DNA of 64,000 nucleotides from Paraburkholderia saeva (GCF_907164555.1 NZ_CAJQZC010000009.1:62001-126000); one strand, 5' to 3'. Shown: positions 17,301-26,664, counted from the stretch's first letter. Notes: a model not told the origin generated them from the letters alone. A program made the numbers and translations.

Positions 17301-19074
17301 CGCACCTGCGGCACCGTATCCGCAGCAGCAACAGCCGTATCCGGCACCGGACACGTATGTGAGCACGCCGTGGCCGATGTCGCCTGCCGCGCGCGAAGCA
17401 CAGGCCAACGCAGGCTCGATGCCGCTGCCGAACGGCGCTTATGGCCCGGCGCCGACGACGGGTTCGAAACGCGCGTCGTCCAGCAAGAAGCAGACAGCCA
17501 CGCGCAATGCCACCGCGAACCGCAACGCAACGAACGCAGGACAGGCCTACCCGCAGCCGCCATATCCGCCCCAGCCGGTGTACGGGCAGCCGGCCTATCC
17601 GCAGCAGCAGCCGGTGTACGGTCAGCCGTATCCGCAGCAACCTGCGTATGGACAGCAGCCTTATCAGCAACAGCCGGTGTACGGACAGCAGCCCTACCAG
17701 CCCTACCCGCCGCAGCAGGCGTACGCACAGCAACCGTATATTCCGCAGCCGCCGGCCGGCTACGCCCAGCCGTACTATCCGCCGCAACCGGGCGCGCAGG
17801 GCAACAACGCCCCGATGACGCCCGCACGCATCGCGAGCGCGCAGACACTGGGCGTCGCCGAAGAGCTCGCGCAGGTCAACCGGGAGCAGTCGAGCACGCT
17901 CTCGGGCGGTCTCACGTTCCGCAATCGCGAAGGCGAGGACGGCCTGTCGAATCTCACGGATATCGAAGCGCCGATCCAGGGGCGCATCAAGGCGGGCAAC
18001 GGTCACGTCGTCGTCACGGCGACACCGGTGACGCTCGACGCCGGCACAGCCGCAGGCGATCTGCCGACGCTCGCGCGGTTCGGCTCGGGGCTCTCGTCGC
18101 CCGCGCTGGCGTTTCCGGACAACGTCAAGAACCTGTCGAACAACTACGGCTCGCAGCACGCGAGTGGCGTGGGCCTCAGCGTCGGTTACGAAAGCCGCAG
18201 CATCGAGGCCGATGTCGGCGTAACGCCGATTGGCTTCCAGGAGACGAATATCGTCGGCGGCGCGAAGTACAACGGCGGCATCACCGACAAGGTGTCGTAC
18301 TCGCTCGCCGTCGCTCGCCGCGCGGTGACCGACAGTCTGCTGTCGTACGCCGGTGCGCGCGACTCGGGTGCGAATCTCGAATGGGGCGGCGTCACGGCGA
18401 GCGGAATTCGCGGCGACCTCGGATGGGACGACGGCACGAGCGGTATCTATCTGAATGCCGCGTTCCAGTACTACGAGGGCGATCACGTAGCAAAGAACTA
18501 CGCTGGCAAGGGCGGCGGCGGCGTCTATACGCGCGTGTACAAGGATGACGACCAGGTGTTCACCGTCGGCGTGAATACGACGCTCATGCACTACGACAAG
18601 AACCAGTCGTTCTACACGTATGGCCAGGGCGGCTACTTCAGTCCGCAGCAGTATGTGATCCTGAACCTGCCGGTCGAATACATGGGCCGCAACGGCCAGT
18701 TCACCTATGACCTGAAGGGCTCGATCGGCGTGCAGCATTACCGCCAGAACGCGACGGACTACTTCCCGCTCGATCCGGGTATGCAGAACCAGGCCGCTTC
18801 GAACATGAACGGCGTCACCACGGCGACGCTCGACAAGAATGCGGTCTACCCCGGCCAGAGCAAAACCGGTGTGTCATACGCGCTGAACGCGACGGGGGAA
18901 TATCAGCTCGCGCCGCAGGTCGCATTCGGCGCGACGGCCTCGTTCGGCAACGCGTACCAGTACCGCGAGTGGATCGCAGCGGTCTATGTGCGCTACAGCT
19001 TCACGCGGCAGGCAGGGCTTCAGCCGTTCCCACCGAGCGCGTTCACGTCGCCGTATCTGTCGTTGTCGAACTGA
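14299..19074 (+). CDS. bcsC: Cellulose export outer-membrane protein BcsC with an unusual Y/Q/P-rich insertion
   Basis: This 1591-residue protein has a signal peptide (to about AFAQA, residue 27) and some 800 residues of TPR-type repeats rich in A-x-x-x-Y-x-x-A-L patterns. Its C-terminal ~415 residues form a beta-barrel export domain that ends in an aromatic-rich outer-membrane strand region. BcsC conducts cellulose across the outer membrane. It is much longer than E. coli BcsC (about 1150 residues) because residues ~900-1165 form a low-complexity Pro/Gln/Tyr/Gly/Ala segment between the TPR scaffold and the barrel. The ATG overlaps the bcsZ end. No frameshift is seen; the insertion is in frame and codon composition stays GC-rich. 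Confidence 0.93.
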   Translation: MRLSTLALALSLATLGAATCAPSAFAQAAGGDPLNVLIDQGKYWQAHHRGDLAEQAWLKVLRIDAKQPDALFGMGMVLADRKDGAGAQQYLARLRQVAPDYPNIDELGRRLGETSVRDQTVNDARRLAQTGQSASAVQEYQRALNGKPATPALQLEYYQALAATPQGWDEARRGLEQLTRDNPDDPHYALAYAQHLTYRDVTRRDGIARLTRLVSDSTVGAAAIKSWRQALLWLDARPSDAPLYEAYLQGAGGADATVKARFDSMVEQDKAARGRAQENAAVDARGRTIADGFAALDRGDLVSAQAKFSSVLATNPNDGDALGGMGIVALKQERFPEARNYLERASRAGSPARWKDALTSATYWTYTSEAIGARSNGEIAKAKSLFERAIALNPSDVTAQVLLGETLLTNGDPRGAEQAYRMALRRQADNPDAIRGLVGALAAQGRGDEALAFANELNTEQQAKAGGINRLRGEAQAAQARAAEARGDLGAARSLFEDALLNNPDDPWLRLDLARIYVRQGAVANARSMMDGLLAAHPDMVDALYASALLSAETQDWSAGLQQLDRIPVAKRTDAMTSLQHRLWVHQQADLATRMARNGQTQQAYATLRAAEPVAGGNPELAGVLASAYLEAGDQNRALSLVRSAMASAPGDTGLLLQYAGILLATQQDVELGNVMRRLSSMQLTPEQRTDFEKINLAIVIRQADSVRQRGDLASAYDVIAPWLAAMPDNPDLQAALGRLYSSAGDDRNALASYRVALTRRPDDLNLQLAAVAAATGAKSFRYAEQIMNQALQAAPDDPRVLAAAGRMYRAEGKLSLASTYLQRSLVAANTPVGGTGARSASGQQGNVPRGWEVAMRRIGATPLPGTNPFEGKTAIDQPSAMTVPASTPPAQSRGLFVGWIAAPQAAAPGYAQPSAAQPSWPQPTTSTQTVPTYPPPPQPAPYVAPYVAPGAPNVAPGVPHSSAYPDSYGQDMTGTSQSGGPGAAPLQPYPGQGGVQQPSYAPAAPYPQQQQPYPAPDTYVSTPWPMSPAAREAQANAGSMPLPNGAYGPAPTTGSKRASSSKKQTATRNATANRNATNAGQAYPQPPYPPQPVYGQPAYPQQQPVYGQPYPQQPAYGQQPYQQQPVYGQQPYQPYPPQQAYAQQPYIPQPPAGYAQPYYPPQPGAQGNNAPMTPARIASAQTLGVAEELAQVNREQSSTLSGGLTFRNREGEDGLSNLTDIEAPIQGRIKAGNGHVVVTATPVTLDAGTAAGDLPTLARFGSGLSSPALAFPDNVKNLSNNYGSQHASGVGLSVGYESRSIEADVGVTPIGFQETNIVGGAKYNGGITDKVSYSLAVARRAVTDSLLSYAGARDSGANLEWGGVTASGIRGDLGWDDGTSGIYLNAAFQYYEGDHVAKNYAGKGGGGVYTRVYKDDDQVFTVGVNTTLMHYDKNQSFYTYGQGGYFSPQQYVILNLPVEYMGRNGQFTYDLKGSIGVQHYRQNATDYFPLDPGMQNQAASNMNGVTTATLDKNAVYPGQSKTGVSYALNATGEYQLAPQVAFGATASFGNAYQYREWIAAVYVRYSFTRQAGLQPFPPSAFTSPYLSLSN
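17551..17790 (+). repeat. Degenerate tandem YGQP/YPQQ-coding repeat inside bcsC
   Basis: Within bcsC this stretch encodes closely spaced, imperfect copies of PVYGQP, PAYPQQQ and YGQQPYQQQ. The units are short (about 6-9 residues) and differ at synonymous sites, so the array looks old rather than freshly amplified. The encoded segment should be disordered and aromatic/glutamine-rich. Confidence 0.75.
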
Positions 19075-19127
19075 TCGGGTGAGTTTCGTTGCGATCCCGG
19101 TGCGCGTGTAGCACCTGGATGGCTGCG

Positions 19128-19703
19128 TCAGGAGAGATCGTGGAGGTCCTTTTCGCGTGGCGGTCCGACCTCGAAGTCCGCAAAGTCGACCACCAGCCCC
19201 GCGCGTTCCGGCGTGCAGCACATCGGTCCGACGAAATAGCTTTGCGCGACGGGAAACGGCGCAAGCCTCATTAGCGGCCACATCTTGCCATCGGTCGAGA
19301 ACTGCAGCTTGAGCACGCCTTTCGATACCGTTGCGCGCAGCCAGAATTCGCCCGCCGTAGTGAGGCCCGACCCGACGGCCCAGTCCGACTGACCGGCCGT
19401 CAGCACGCTGCTCAGGCGTAGCGCGCCATCGGTGAATTCGACGCCCGCCTTCACCCAGTTCGCTTCATCGACACGCACCATCAGACCGGCCTGGTCGTAC
19501 AGCGATTCGAAGCCGCCGCGAATATGCACCTGCGCCGTGAAATCGCCAGCGGTGCGTGTGCCGAAACAATGCCCTGAATCGCGCACGAAGCCGTAGTGCG
19601 TCCTGCGCCAGAAATCGGTACTGGCGTCTGTGGTGACGCGCAGCAGGTCGTCTTTCAGAACCCACGTCGCGGGCTCGTTCAGCCATTCGCATTGTTCGAA
19701 CAC
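19128..19703 (-). CDS. DUF1349 domain protein (concanavalin-like fold, regulation-of-enolase-like)
   Basis: The 191-residue protein matches the DUF1349 family, single-domain proteins of beta-sandwich type, with segments GFVRDSGHCFGTR, YDQAGLMVRVDEANWVKAGVEF and VGPMCCTPERAGLVVDFADFEVGP. Family members include yeast Ree1 and have lectin/glucanase-like folds without a proven activity. The frame extends upstream, but I chose the GTG at 19703 because a GGAGA ribosome site lies seven bases before it and the domain starts at once. It is convergent with bcsC (53 bp between stops). No signal peptide is visible. Confidence 0.78.
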   Translation of the reverse strand: MFEQCEWLNEPATWVLKDDLLRVTTDASTDFWRRTHYGFVRDSGHCFGTRTAGDFTAQVHIRGGFESLYDQAGLMVRVDEANWVKAGVEFTDGALRLSSVLTAGQSDWAVGSGLTTAGEFWLRATVSKGVLKLQFSTDGKMWPLMRLAPFPVAQSYFVGPMCCTPERAGLVVDFADFEVGPPREKDLHDLS

Positions 19704-19861
19704 AGTGTGTCTCCTGTCGACCGGAATTAGCGTTTTAGCCGTCGGTCGGAGTTCGCGCTTCAGCGCGCTACGCCGAGCCCATGCAGAGCACTTACTCGGG
19801 TCCCATGCAAGTTGTTGTTCTGAGTGGGTACCGTTCCACACGACGTTTCGCACGAAAGCGC

Positions 19862-22095
19862 CTAATGCGCAGCCCGCAATGCCTCGTCGGCGACGGCGAG
19901 CCGCGAGGCCATCACCTTCACCACGAACCGATGGAACTGCTGCGCCGCCAGCGGATCGTTTTCTTCGAGCGCGCGCAGCGCCGCATGCGAAAGCCGCCGC
20001 ACGCGCGCGGGACCGTCGGCACACACATCCGCACTGCGCGCCCTCTGCGTATATACCGCCATCTCGCCGACGATCGTCCCAGGGCCGAACGAACGCAGAC
20101 GGATCGTGCGGCCATCGACAAGCGGCAATGATACGGTCACACGCCCGCGCTCAACGAGATACATCGCATCGCCCGCTTCACCTCGACGAAAGAGCGGTTG
20201 CCCTGCTTCGAGCTCCTGCACTTCGAGACACGCCAGCAACGCAGCGAGCGCCTCTGGCGAAAAATGCGGCGCGAGCGTCGCTTCGAAACATTCATCGCCA
20301 GGCGCAGCCGGGTTCGCATACGGCGCGAGCAGCCTGCCTTCGATCCACTCAAGACCCGAATCGAGCGTCGCAAACTCGTGAATCCGCAGATTGAGCGTGC
20401 CAGTCCTGGCGAGCAGATCGCGCGAGCGCGCGGGCAACGCAGTCAGCACGAGATCCGCGTCGTTCGTCGCGCACATCTGCCGCAACTTCACGAAGCTGAT
20501 CGAAACCGATGCATCCATGCCGTTCGTCGCCGCAAAATCGAGCACGACAAAACGGACCGGCGCCGCACCGCGCGCCGCCAGCCGTTCACGCATGCGCTGC
20601 AGGATCGAGTTCGCGGTACCGAAGAACAGGAACCCCTGCAGGCACGCGCCGCACACCTGCGGCCCGAGTTCGTGCAGCCGCTGCATCTCCTCGATGCTGC
20701 GTTCGACGTTCGACGTGCGCGTGCCCGCATCGAACTCCATGCGCACGCAACTGACGCGCCCATACAGCAGCGCGAACATCACGCACGCCGCGATGACGCC
20801 GACCACGACGCCCGCCACCACACCATAGAACACAACGACGCCAAGAATGACAGGCACGAGCAGATACTCATGCCAGTTCAACCGGCCATACGCGGTAAAG
20901 AGCCACTGGATCAGCAACCGCAGGCCCATGAAAAACTGCAGGCCCACAAGAACGGGCACAGGAAAGAGCGCACGAGGTCAGGCGAGACGGCCAGCACGAC
21001 AAGACACGCCAGCGAGGCGAACACGCCCGCCATGCGGCTCGTCGCACCGGCACGCATGTTGAGCACCGAGCGGTTGAACGATTGATAGCCGACCATGCCG
21101 CCCAGCATCCCGCTGGCAATATTCGCAATGCCCGCCGCGCGCATCTCGCGATTCAGGTCGACTTCTTCGCCCGTTTCCGCGCCAAGTGCGGTCGAGTTCA
21201 TCAGGATCGTGATCGCGGACACCGAGGTCACGACGAGCGTCTCCGGCAAATGCGAGACGATGGCCGACCAGTCGATCGCGCCCTGCACCACTGAAGCCCG
21301 CAGATGCAGTTCAGGCAACTGCATCGCGTGCATCGGCACATGCGGCAGCAGCAGGCCCATGTGCCGCGCGTCTTCGATCGAGAGGCCCGAGATGTTCAGC
21401 AGGAAATAGAACAGCGCGATGCCGCACGCGAGCGTCAGCGGTAAAACGGCCGCATGATTCCACACGCGCGACAGCACGGTGAGCAACACGCCGATGATCA
21501 CCGCGGGCACCCATGCGAGCCAGTGCAGATGCGCGAGCGCGGCGAGCAACGTGTGCCACTGTGGCGCTTCGCCGGTCATCACGCGAAACGCGCCGGCCAG
21601 CAGCAGATAACCCGTGCCCGCCAGAAAACCGCCCACCACCGGATACGGCAGGAACTGCAGCGAGCGGCTGCGCTTCGAAGAACCGATGGCGAAGAGGATG
21701 ATGCCCGTCACGATCGAACAGAGCGCGATGGCGATGAGGACCGTCAGCAAAATGGTGCGCGGCGAGCCGCCATTGGCGCGCACGCTGCTCGCCACACCGG
21801 CCGCGACGCCGACGAGAAACGCCGTCGCGTTGCTGTCCGGGCCGCCGATGTTCGCGCGCATCGAACTGGTGAGCGCGATCACGAGCGCCGTGACCACGCA
21901 GCTGACGAGCGCCGTCGGCACGCCGAGTTCGGCGTAGCGCGCGAGATCGGCACTGAAGATCATCGTGCCGAGACTCATTGCGTAGCAGAGCATCACCAGC
22001 GTCGACACCGCGCCGGCCGTCAGGTCGCCGATCAGGGCGACGGCACGCGGCCGGGCGCGTGCATCGGTGGCGGAAGTTGTCGGACCTGGCTTCAC
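19862..22095 (-). pseudogene. SulP-family anion transporter with STAS and cyclic-nucleotide-binding domains, frameshifted
   Basis: Two overlapping frames together encode one protein. The first (start GTG 22095, GGGAGAG ribosome site) gives about 375 residues of SulP membrane domain, including the TALGAETGEEVDLNREM and GMVGYQSFNRS stretches. The second, one frame away, continues with the last membrane helices. It then has a STAS domain (VVLDFAATNGMDASVSISF), a cNMP-binding domain (AGQPLFRRGEAGDAMYLVERG, then FGPGTIVGEMAVY) and a short tail. The switch is near 20961, where TTTCCTGTG would restore LVRSFPVPVLVG if one C were added. This is either a genuine single-base deletion or a sequencing error. 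If intact, the protein would have about 740 residues and would be a bicarbonate/sulfate-type transporter with ligand gating. Confidence 0.8.
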
Positions 22096-22300
22096 GGGCG
22101 CTCTCCCGATGACTGCGGGTCAACTCCTGGCCGCACGAGTATCCGCCGCTGCGCCGCAACGTGTCAATTTCCCCGCATCCGGTGCCCGCTTAAAAGTGCG
22201 CGACGTACACTAGCCGTGGCGCTCATTCATGTGACTGCCCGCACCCGAACCCGTTTTAAGGTCGGCGGCTCTGCTGCAAAACCCGCTTCAGGCGACGGCG

Positions 22301-25300
22301 ATGGATATCGATCAGTGGCTCGATACGTTAGGGCTTGGGCAATACGCGGACACGTTCGCCGCGAACGACGTCGACGTGGCCATGCTTGCCCAGCTCACCG
22401 ATGCCGATCTCAAGGAACTCGGCGTGCTCTCGCTGGGCCATCGAAAGCGCATGCTGGCGGCCATTGCCGGCAACACCGTCGCGCCGCCCGCGCCGGCCGC
22501 CGAAGCGGCTGCATCTGCTGGATCCGCCGCCGCATCCACCATTTCACCCGCCGCGACCGCCGCCACGCCTTCAGGCGAACGCCGGCAGGTGACGATTCTC
22601 TTCGCCGATCTCTGCGGTTTTACGGCGCTTTCACAGACACTCGACCCCGAAGAACTTCGCGACCTGACGGGACGCTACACGGCGCTCGTCGATGGCATCG
22701 TGCTCGGCTATGGCGGCACGATCGACAAGCACATCGGCGACGCCGTGATGGCGATCTTCGGCGCGCCGCGGGCGCATGACACCGATCCGTTGCGCGCGGC
22801 CCGCGCCGCGCTCGACATTCACGAAGCGCTGGCGGGCTTGAGCGAAACCGCCACGCGCCCGCTGAAGGCGCATGTGGGCATCGCCAGCGGCGAAGTCGTC
22901 GCCGGCACGCTCGGGCGGGCCGACGCGCAGGACTACACGGTGCTCGGCGATTCAGTGAATCTGGCGGCCCGTCTCGTCGCGGCCGCGGGTCCTGGCGAGA
23001 CGCTGCTTTCCGACAGCGTGCACCGTGCGCTGGGCGGTTGCGTGTGCGCCGATGCCGTCGCCGAAATGCGCTTCAAGGGCATCGATACGCCGGTTCGCGT
23101 CTGGCGCCTGCAGGGCATCTCGGCCGAAGCCGTCGCCGCGAGCCGCAGTCAATTCGTCGGACGTAAGGCGGAACTGGAGCAGTTTCGCGGCATCGCACGT
23201 GCCTGCCTCGAGCAGCGTGCCGGACAGGTCGTCTATGTGCGCGGCGAAGCCGGCATCGGCAAAACACGGCTCGTCGATGAAATGCGCCGCTTCGGCGCGA
23301 CGCTGGGCTTCGGCATCCATCGCGGGCTCGTGCTCGACTTCGGCGTGGGCAAAGGGCAAGGACCATTGCGCGCAATCGTCAGCAGTCTGCTCGGCCTCAC
23401 GCCCGCATCCAGCCTGAACGACCGCACGGAAGTGGTCGCGCACGCGGTGGCTTCGGGTGTCATCGAGCCCGCGCAGCTCGTGTTTCTTCACGACATGCTC
23501 GACGTGCCGCAGGCGGGCGAATGGCGCACGCTGTACGACGCAATGGACAGCGCCGCGCGCATTCGCGGCCAGCGCGGCGTCGTGGCGACGTTGACCGCGC
23601 ACGCGTGCCGGCGCGAGCCGACGATGATCGTCGTCGAAGACCTGCACTGGGCCGATCCGCAGATGCCCGGCTTTTTGTCCGCCTTCGCAACCGCCGTTGC
23701 CGATGGACCGGGGCTGCTCGTCATGACGTCGCGCGCCGAAGGCGATCCGCTCGATGCCGCGTGGCGCGCGAGCTGTCGCGGCACGCCGCTCGCCACGATC
23801 GATCTCGGACCGCTGCGCAGCGACGAGGCGTTGAGCCTCGCGGGCTCCTTCATCGATGCGACACAGCGCATTGCGCTTGCCTGCGTCGATCGCGCGGGTG
23901 GCAACCCGCTCTTTCTCGAACAGCTGCTGCGTCACGCCGAAGAAGGCAGCGGCGAGGCCGTGCCGGCGACGATCCAGAGTCTCGTGCTCGCGCGTATGGA
24001 CCGCCTCGCGCCGCTCGACCGTCAGGCGTTCCAGGCCGCCGCCGTGATCGGCCAGCGCTTCGATCTCGCGCTGCTGCGCAGCCTCATCGATACCCCTGAT
24101 TACGAGTGCCATGGTCTCGTCGCGAATGCACTCGTGCTACCCGAAGGCGACGATTATCTCTTTGCACATGCGCTGATCCAGGAAGCCGCGTATTCGACGT
24201 CGTTGCGCGCTCGCCGGCGCGAGCTGCATCAGCGCGCCGCCGAATGGTTCGCCGCCAGCGATCCGATCCTGCATGCGCAGCACCTCGACCGTGCCGGCGA
24301 CGATCGCGCACCCCACGCGCTCCTTGAAGCCGCCACGGCGCAGCGCGCCGCGTATCTCACCGATTCCGCGCTGCGTCTCGTCGAACGCGCGCTCGCCATC
24401 GTGGAGCGGGACAGCGACCGTCACGCGCTGATCTGCCTGAAGGGTGAACTTCAGCGCGACCTCGGCGACATCGCGGGATCGATCGCGACGTATCGAAAGG
24501 CGCTTTCGATGGCGCCGGACGAAGCGAGGTTGTGCGAATCGCAGCTCGGACTCGCGGAAGGCCTGCGGGTCAGCGAAGGCCTCAGCGAAGCGCTCTCACT
24601 GATCGATGCCGCCCAGCACATCGCGGAGCGCCTCGATCTCGTCGCCGAGCTTGCACGGCTGCATCATCTGCGCGGCAACATCTTTTTTCCGCTTGGCCGG
24701 ATCGACGAATGTCGCACCGGCCACGAACAGGGGCTCGTGTATGCGCGCCGTTCGGGTTCCGCGGAAGCGGAGGCGCGCTCGCTCGGTGGCCTGGCCGACG
24801 CGGCGTATGCGCAGGGCCGCATGCGCACGGCGTTCGATCACTTCAGCCGCTGCGTCGCCCTTGCGCGCGAACACGGCTTCGGAAGGATCGAAGTCGCAAA
24901 CCGCTCGATGGTCGGATTCAGCCGGGTCTATCTGAACGAGGCGCGCCTCGCACTCGAAGACGGCGCCGCTGCCGCGCGCGTGGCGGCGCTCGTCGGACAG
25001 CCACGCGCCGAATTGCTCGGTGAGACGATGGGTGTGTTCGCAAGCCACGAACTGGACGACACGGCGGCGATGCGGGTCCATCTCGAACGCGCGATGCAGC
25101 TTTCGCGCCAGTTGGGCGCGCGGCGCTTCGTGGCGCAGACGCTGGAAATGGAGGCCCGCCTCGCGCTCGACGAAGGCAATCGCAGCGAAGCCATTGCAGT
25201 GCTGCACGAGGCACTTGCCATCTCGCGCGAGGTCGGCGCGCAGTTCTCGGGACCGAAGATCCTGGGCGCCCTCGCCTGCGCAGCGCAGGACGATGCGGAG

Positions 25301-25672
25301 CGCGCGCAATGCCTCGCCGAAGGCGCGGATCTGCTCCGACGCGGCGCGGTGGGCCATAACCATCTATGGTTCTATCGCGATGCCATCGACGCGATGCTAT
25401 CCGCGGGCGACGCTTCGGGCGCACTGCAGTACGTCACGGCAATCGAACACTACACACATGCCGAGCCGCTTCCGTGGGCCAATCTTTTCGCCGCACGCGG
25501 ACGCGTTTTGGCGCGCGTGATGCTGGGGCACCAGGACGACACCACGCGCCGCGAACTCGAACGGGTTCGCGACGCGCTCGCCGAAGCGGGATACCGGCGC
25601 TACCGGCCGGCCGTGGAGGCTGCCCTCGCCGGCTATGGCGACATCGATGCAACCGATGCCGCCCGCCCGTAG
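22301..25672 (+). CDS. Class III adenylate/guanylate cyclase with SAM domain, AAA-type ATPase and TPR region
   Basis: The protein has 1123 residues. Residues 1-55 form a SAM domain (WLDTLGLGQYADTF, then GHRKRML). Residues ~92-270 form a class III cyclase catalytic domain with metal-binding D103 (FADLCGF) and D147 (KHIGDAVM), Lys143, and transition-state residues N220 and R224 (VNLAARL). All are intact, so activity is expected. The Lys/Thr213 pair at the base-selecting positions favours ATP. A P-loop ATPase follows (GEAGIGKT at 315-322, Walker B MIVVEDLHWAD), and then several hundred residues of TPR-like helices. This architecture belongs to the large SAM-CYCc-ATPase signalling proteins. It is divergent from a cNMP-domain transporter gene across 205 bp. 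Confidence 0.88.
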   Translation: MDIDQWLDTLGLGQYADTFAANDVDVAMLAQLTDADLKELGVLSLGHRKRMLAAIAGNTVAPPAPAAEAAASAGSAAASTISPAATAATPSGERRQVTILFADLCGFTALSQTLDPEELRDLTGRYTALVDGIVLGYGGTIDKHIGDAVMAIFGAPRAHDTDPLRAARAALDIHEALAGLSETATRPLKAHVGIASGEVVAGTLGRADAQDYTVLGDSVNLAARLVAAAGPGETLLSDSVHRALGGCVCADAVAEMRFKGIDTPVRVWRLQGISAEAVAASRSQFVGRKAELEQFRGIARACLEQRAGQVVYVRGEAGIGKTRLVDEMRRFGATLGFGIHRGLVLDFGVGKGQGPLRAIVSSLLGLTPASSLNDRTEVVAHAVASGVIEPAQLVFLHDMLDVPQAGEWRTLYDAMDSAARIRGQRGVVATLTAHACRREPTMIVVEDLHWADPQMPGFLSAFATAVADGPGLLVMTSRAEGDPLDAAWRASCRGTPLATIDLGPLRSDEALSLAGSFIDATQRIALACVDRAGGNPLFLEQLLRHAEEGSGEAVPATIQSLVLARMDRLAPLDRQAFQAAAVIGQRFDLALLRSLIDTPDYECHGLVANALVLPEGDDYLFAHALIQEAAYSTSLRARRRELHQRAAEWFAASDPILHAQHLDRAGDDRAPHALLEAATAQRAAYLTDSALRLVERALAIVERDSDRHALICLKGELQRDLGDIAGSIATYRKALSMAPDEARLCESQLGLAEGLRVSEGLSEALSLIDAAQHIAERLDLVAELARLHHLRGNIFFPLGRIDECRTGHEQGLVYARRSGSAEAEARSLGGLADAAYAQGRMRTAFDHFSRCVALAREHGFGRIEVANRSMVGFSRVYLNEARLALEDGAAAARVAALVGQPRAELLGETMGVFASHELDDTAAMRVHLERAMQLSRQLGARRFVAQTLEMEARLALDEGNRSEAIAVLHEALAISREVGAQFSGPKILGALACAAQDDAERAQCLAEGADLLRRGAVGHNHLWFYRDAIDAMLSAGDASGALQYVTAIEHYTHAEPLPWANLFAARGRVLARVMLGHQDDTTRRELERVRDALAEAGYRRYRPAVEAALAGYGDIDATDAARP

Positions 25673-25681
25673 CGGCGCGAA

Positions 25682-26536
25682 CTAGCGCTCGTTCTCGGGA
25701 AAATCCGCGCCCACGGTCGTTGCTTCCCACGCATCGAAGTCCTTCTTCAGCAGATCGATCTTGCCGCGCGCGAGATCGAGCGCCACGCGGCCGAGCAGCA
25801 GTCGCAGCGGCGGCTGGTCGGACAGCGCGGCATCGATGATTGCCTGCGCGGCACGCACCGGATCGCCCGCCTGGTTGCCACTGCGAGCCTCGGTCTGCTT
25901 GCGGCGCTCACCGGCCGTCGCGTCGTAATCGGCAATACGTGTGGCCGATTGCTTGATCGACGGCCCCGCCCAGTTCGTGCGGAAAGGGCCAGGTTCGACG
26001 ATCAGCACGTCGATGCCAAGCGGCCTCACTTCCAGCGCGAGCGATTCGGAAATGCCCTCCACCGCGTATTTCGTGCCGTGGTAGTAGCCCGTCGCGGCAA
26101 AACTCGCGATGCCGCCAATCGACGACACGTTCACGACCAGACCGCTGCGCTGCTTGCGCATCTGCGGCAGTACAGCCTTCGTCATGTCGACGAGACCGAA
26201 TACGTTGGTCTCGAACATCGCGCGCACGGCGTCGTCCTCGCCTTCCTCGATGGCGGCGAGATAGCCGTAGCCCGCGTTGTTCACGAGCACGTCGATGCGG
26301 CCGAACTGCAGCTTTGCCTGCGCGACGACCTCATCGATCTGTCCGCGCTTCGTCACATCGAGCGGGAGCACCAGCGCGCGCCCTGCGTGTCCTTCGGCGA
26401 TGTCCTGTACCTTCGATACGTCGCGCGCCGTGACGACGGCCCGCCAGCCGCGTTCCAGCACGAGTTTTGCCAGTTCACGTCCAAAACCGGTCGAACAGCC
26501 TGTAATGAGCCATACGGGATCGTCTCGATTCATCAT
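25682..26536 (-). CDS. Short-chain dehydrogenase/reductase
   Basis: This classical SDR of 285 residues has a cofactor-binding TGCSTGFGREL near the N-terminus, an NNAGYGYLA motif, an active-site serine in NVSSIGG and the catalytic YHGTKYAVEG (Tyr-x-x-x-Lys). The arginine in VVTARD after the second strand favours NADP(H). The substrate cannot be told from sequence. The ATG at 26536 has GGAG seven bases upstream; a second ATG follows immediately, and the frame upstream is probably not translated. The stop lies only nine bases from the convergent cyclase stop. Confidence 0.85.
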   Translation of the reverse strand: MMNRDDPVWLITGCSTGFGRELAKLVLERGWRAVVTARDVSKVQDIAEGHAGRALVLPLDVTKRGQIDEVVAQAKLQFGRIDVLVNNAGYGYLAAIEEGEDDAVRAMFETNVFGLVDMTKAVLPQMRKQRSGLVVNVSSIGGIASFAATGYYHGTKYAVEGISESLALEVRPLGIDVLIVEPGPFRTNWAGPSIKQSATRIADYDATAGERRKQTEARSGNQAGDPVRAAQAIIDAALSDQPPLRLLLGRVALDLARGKIDLLKKDFDAWEATTVGADFPENER

Positions 26537-26664
26537 GTGAGAACTCCAGTGGGTGTGGGGGGACAAACAGGAAAGGGAGAACGCGAGGGGTCAGGCGCGC
26601 ACCGTGCTAGTACTACGGTAACAAAAATCCGGACTTCGCGACGGAGTCCATCACGGGAGGAACC

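Noticed and set aside
17551..17790. Possible CRISPR-like array
   Set aside because: The units are short, in-frame and degenerate codon repeats that encode YGQP, without conserved direct repeats or unique spacers of equal size.
16570..18738. Minus-strand ORF of 722 codons within bcsC
   Set aside because: It is opposite the bcsC TPR and barrel coding sequence, which has protein-level features; the antisense frame has none.
20911..20975. Programmed frameshift in the SulP gene
   Set aside because: No slippery heptamer or downstream stem-loop is apparent. A missing base in a short CC run is a simpler explanation, although not proven.
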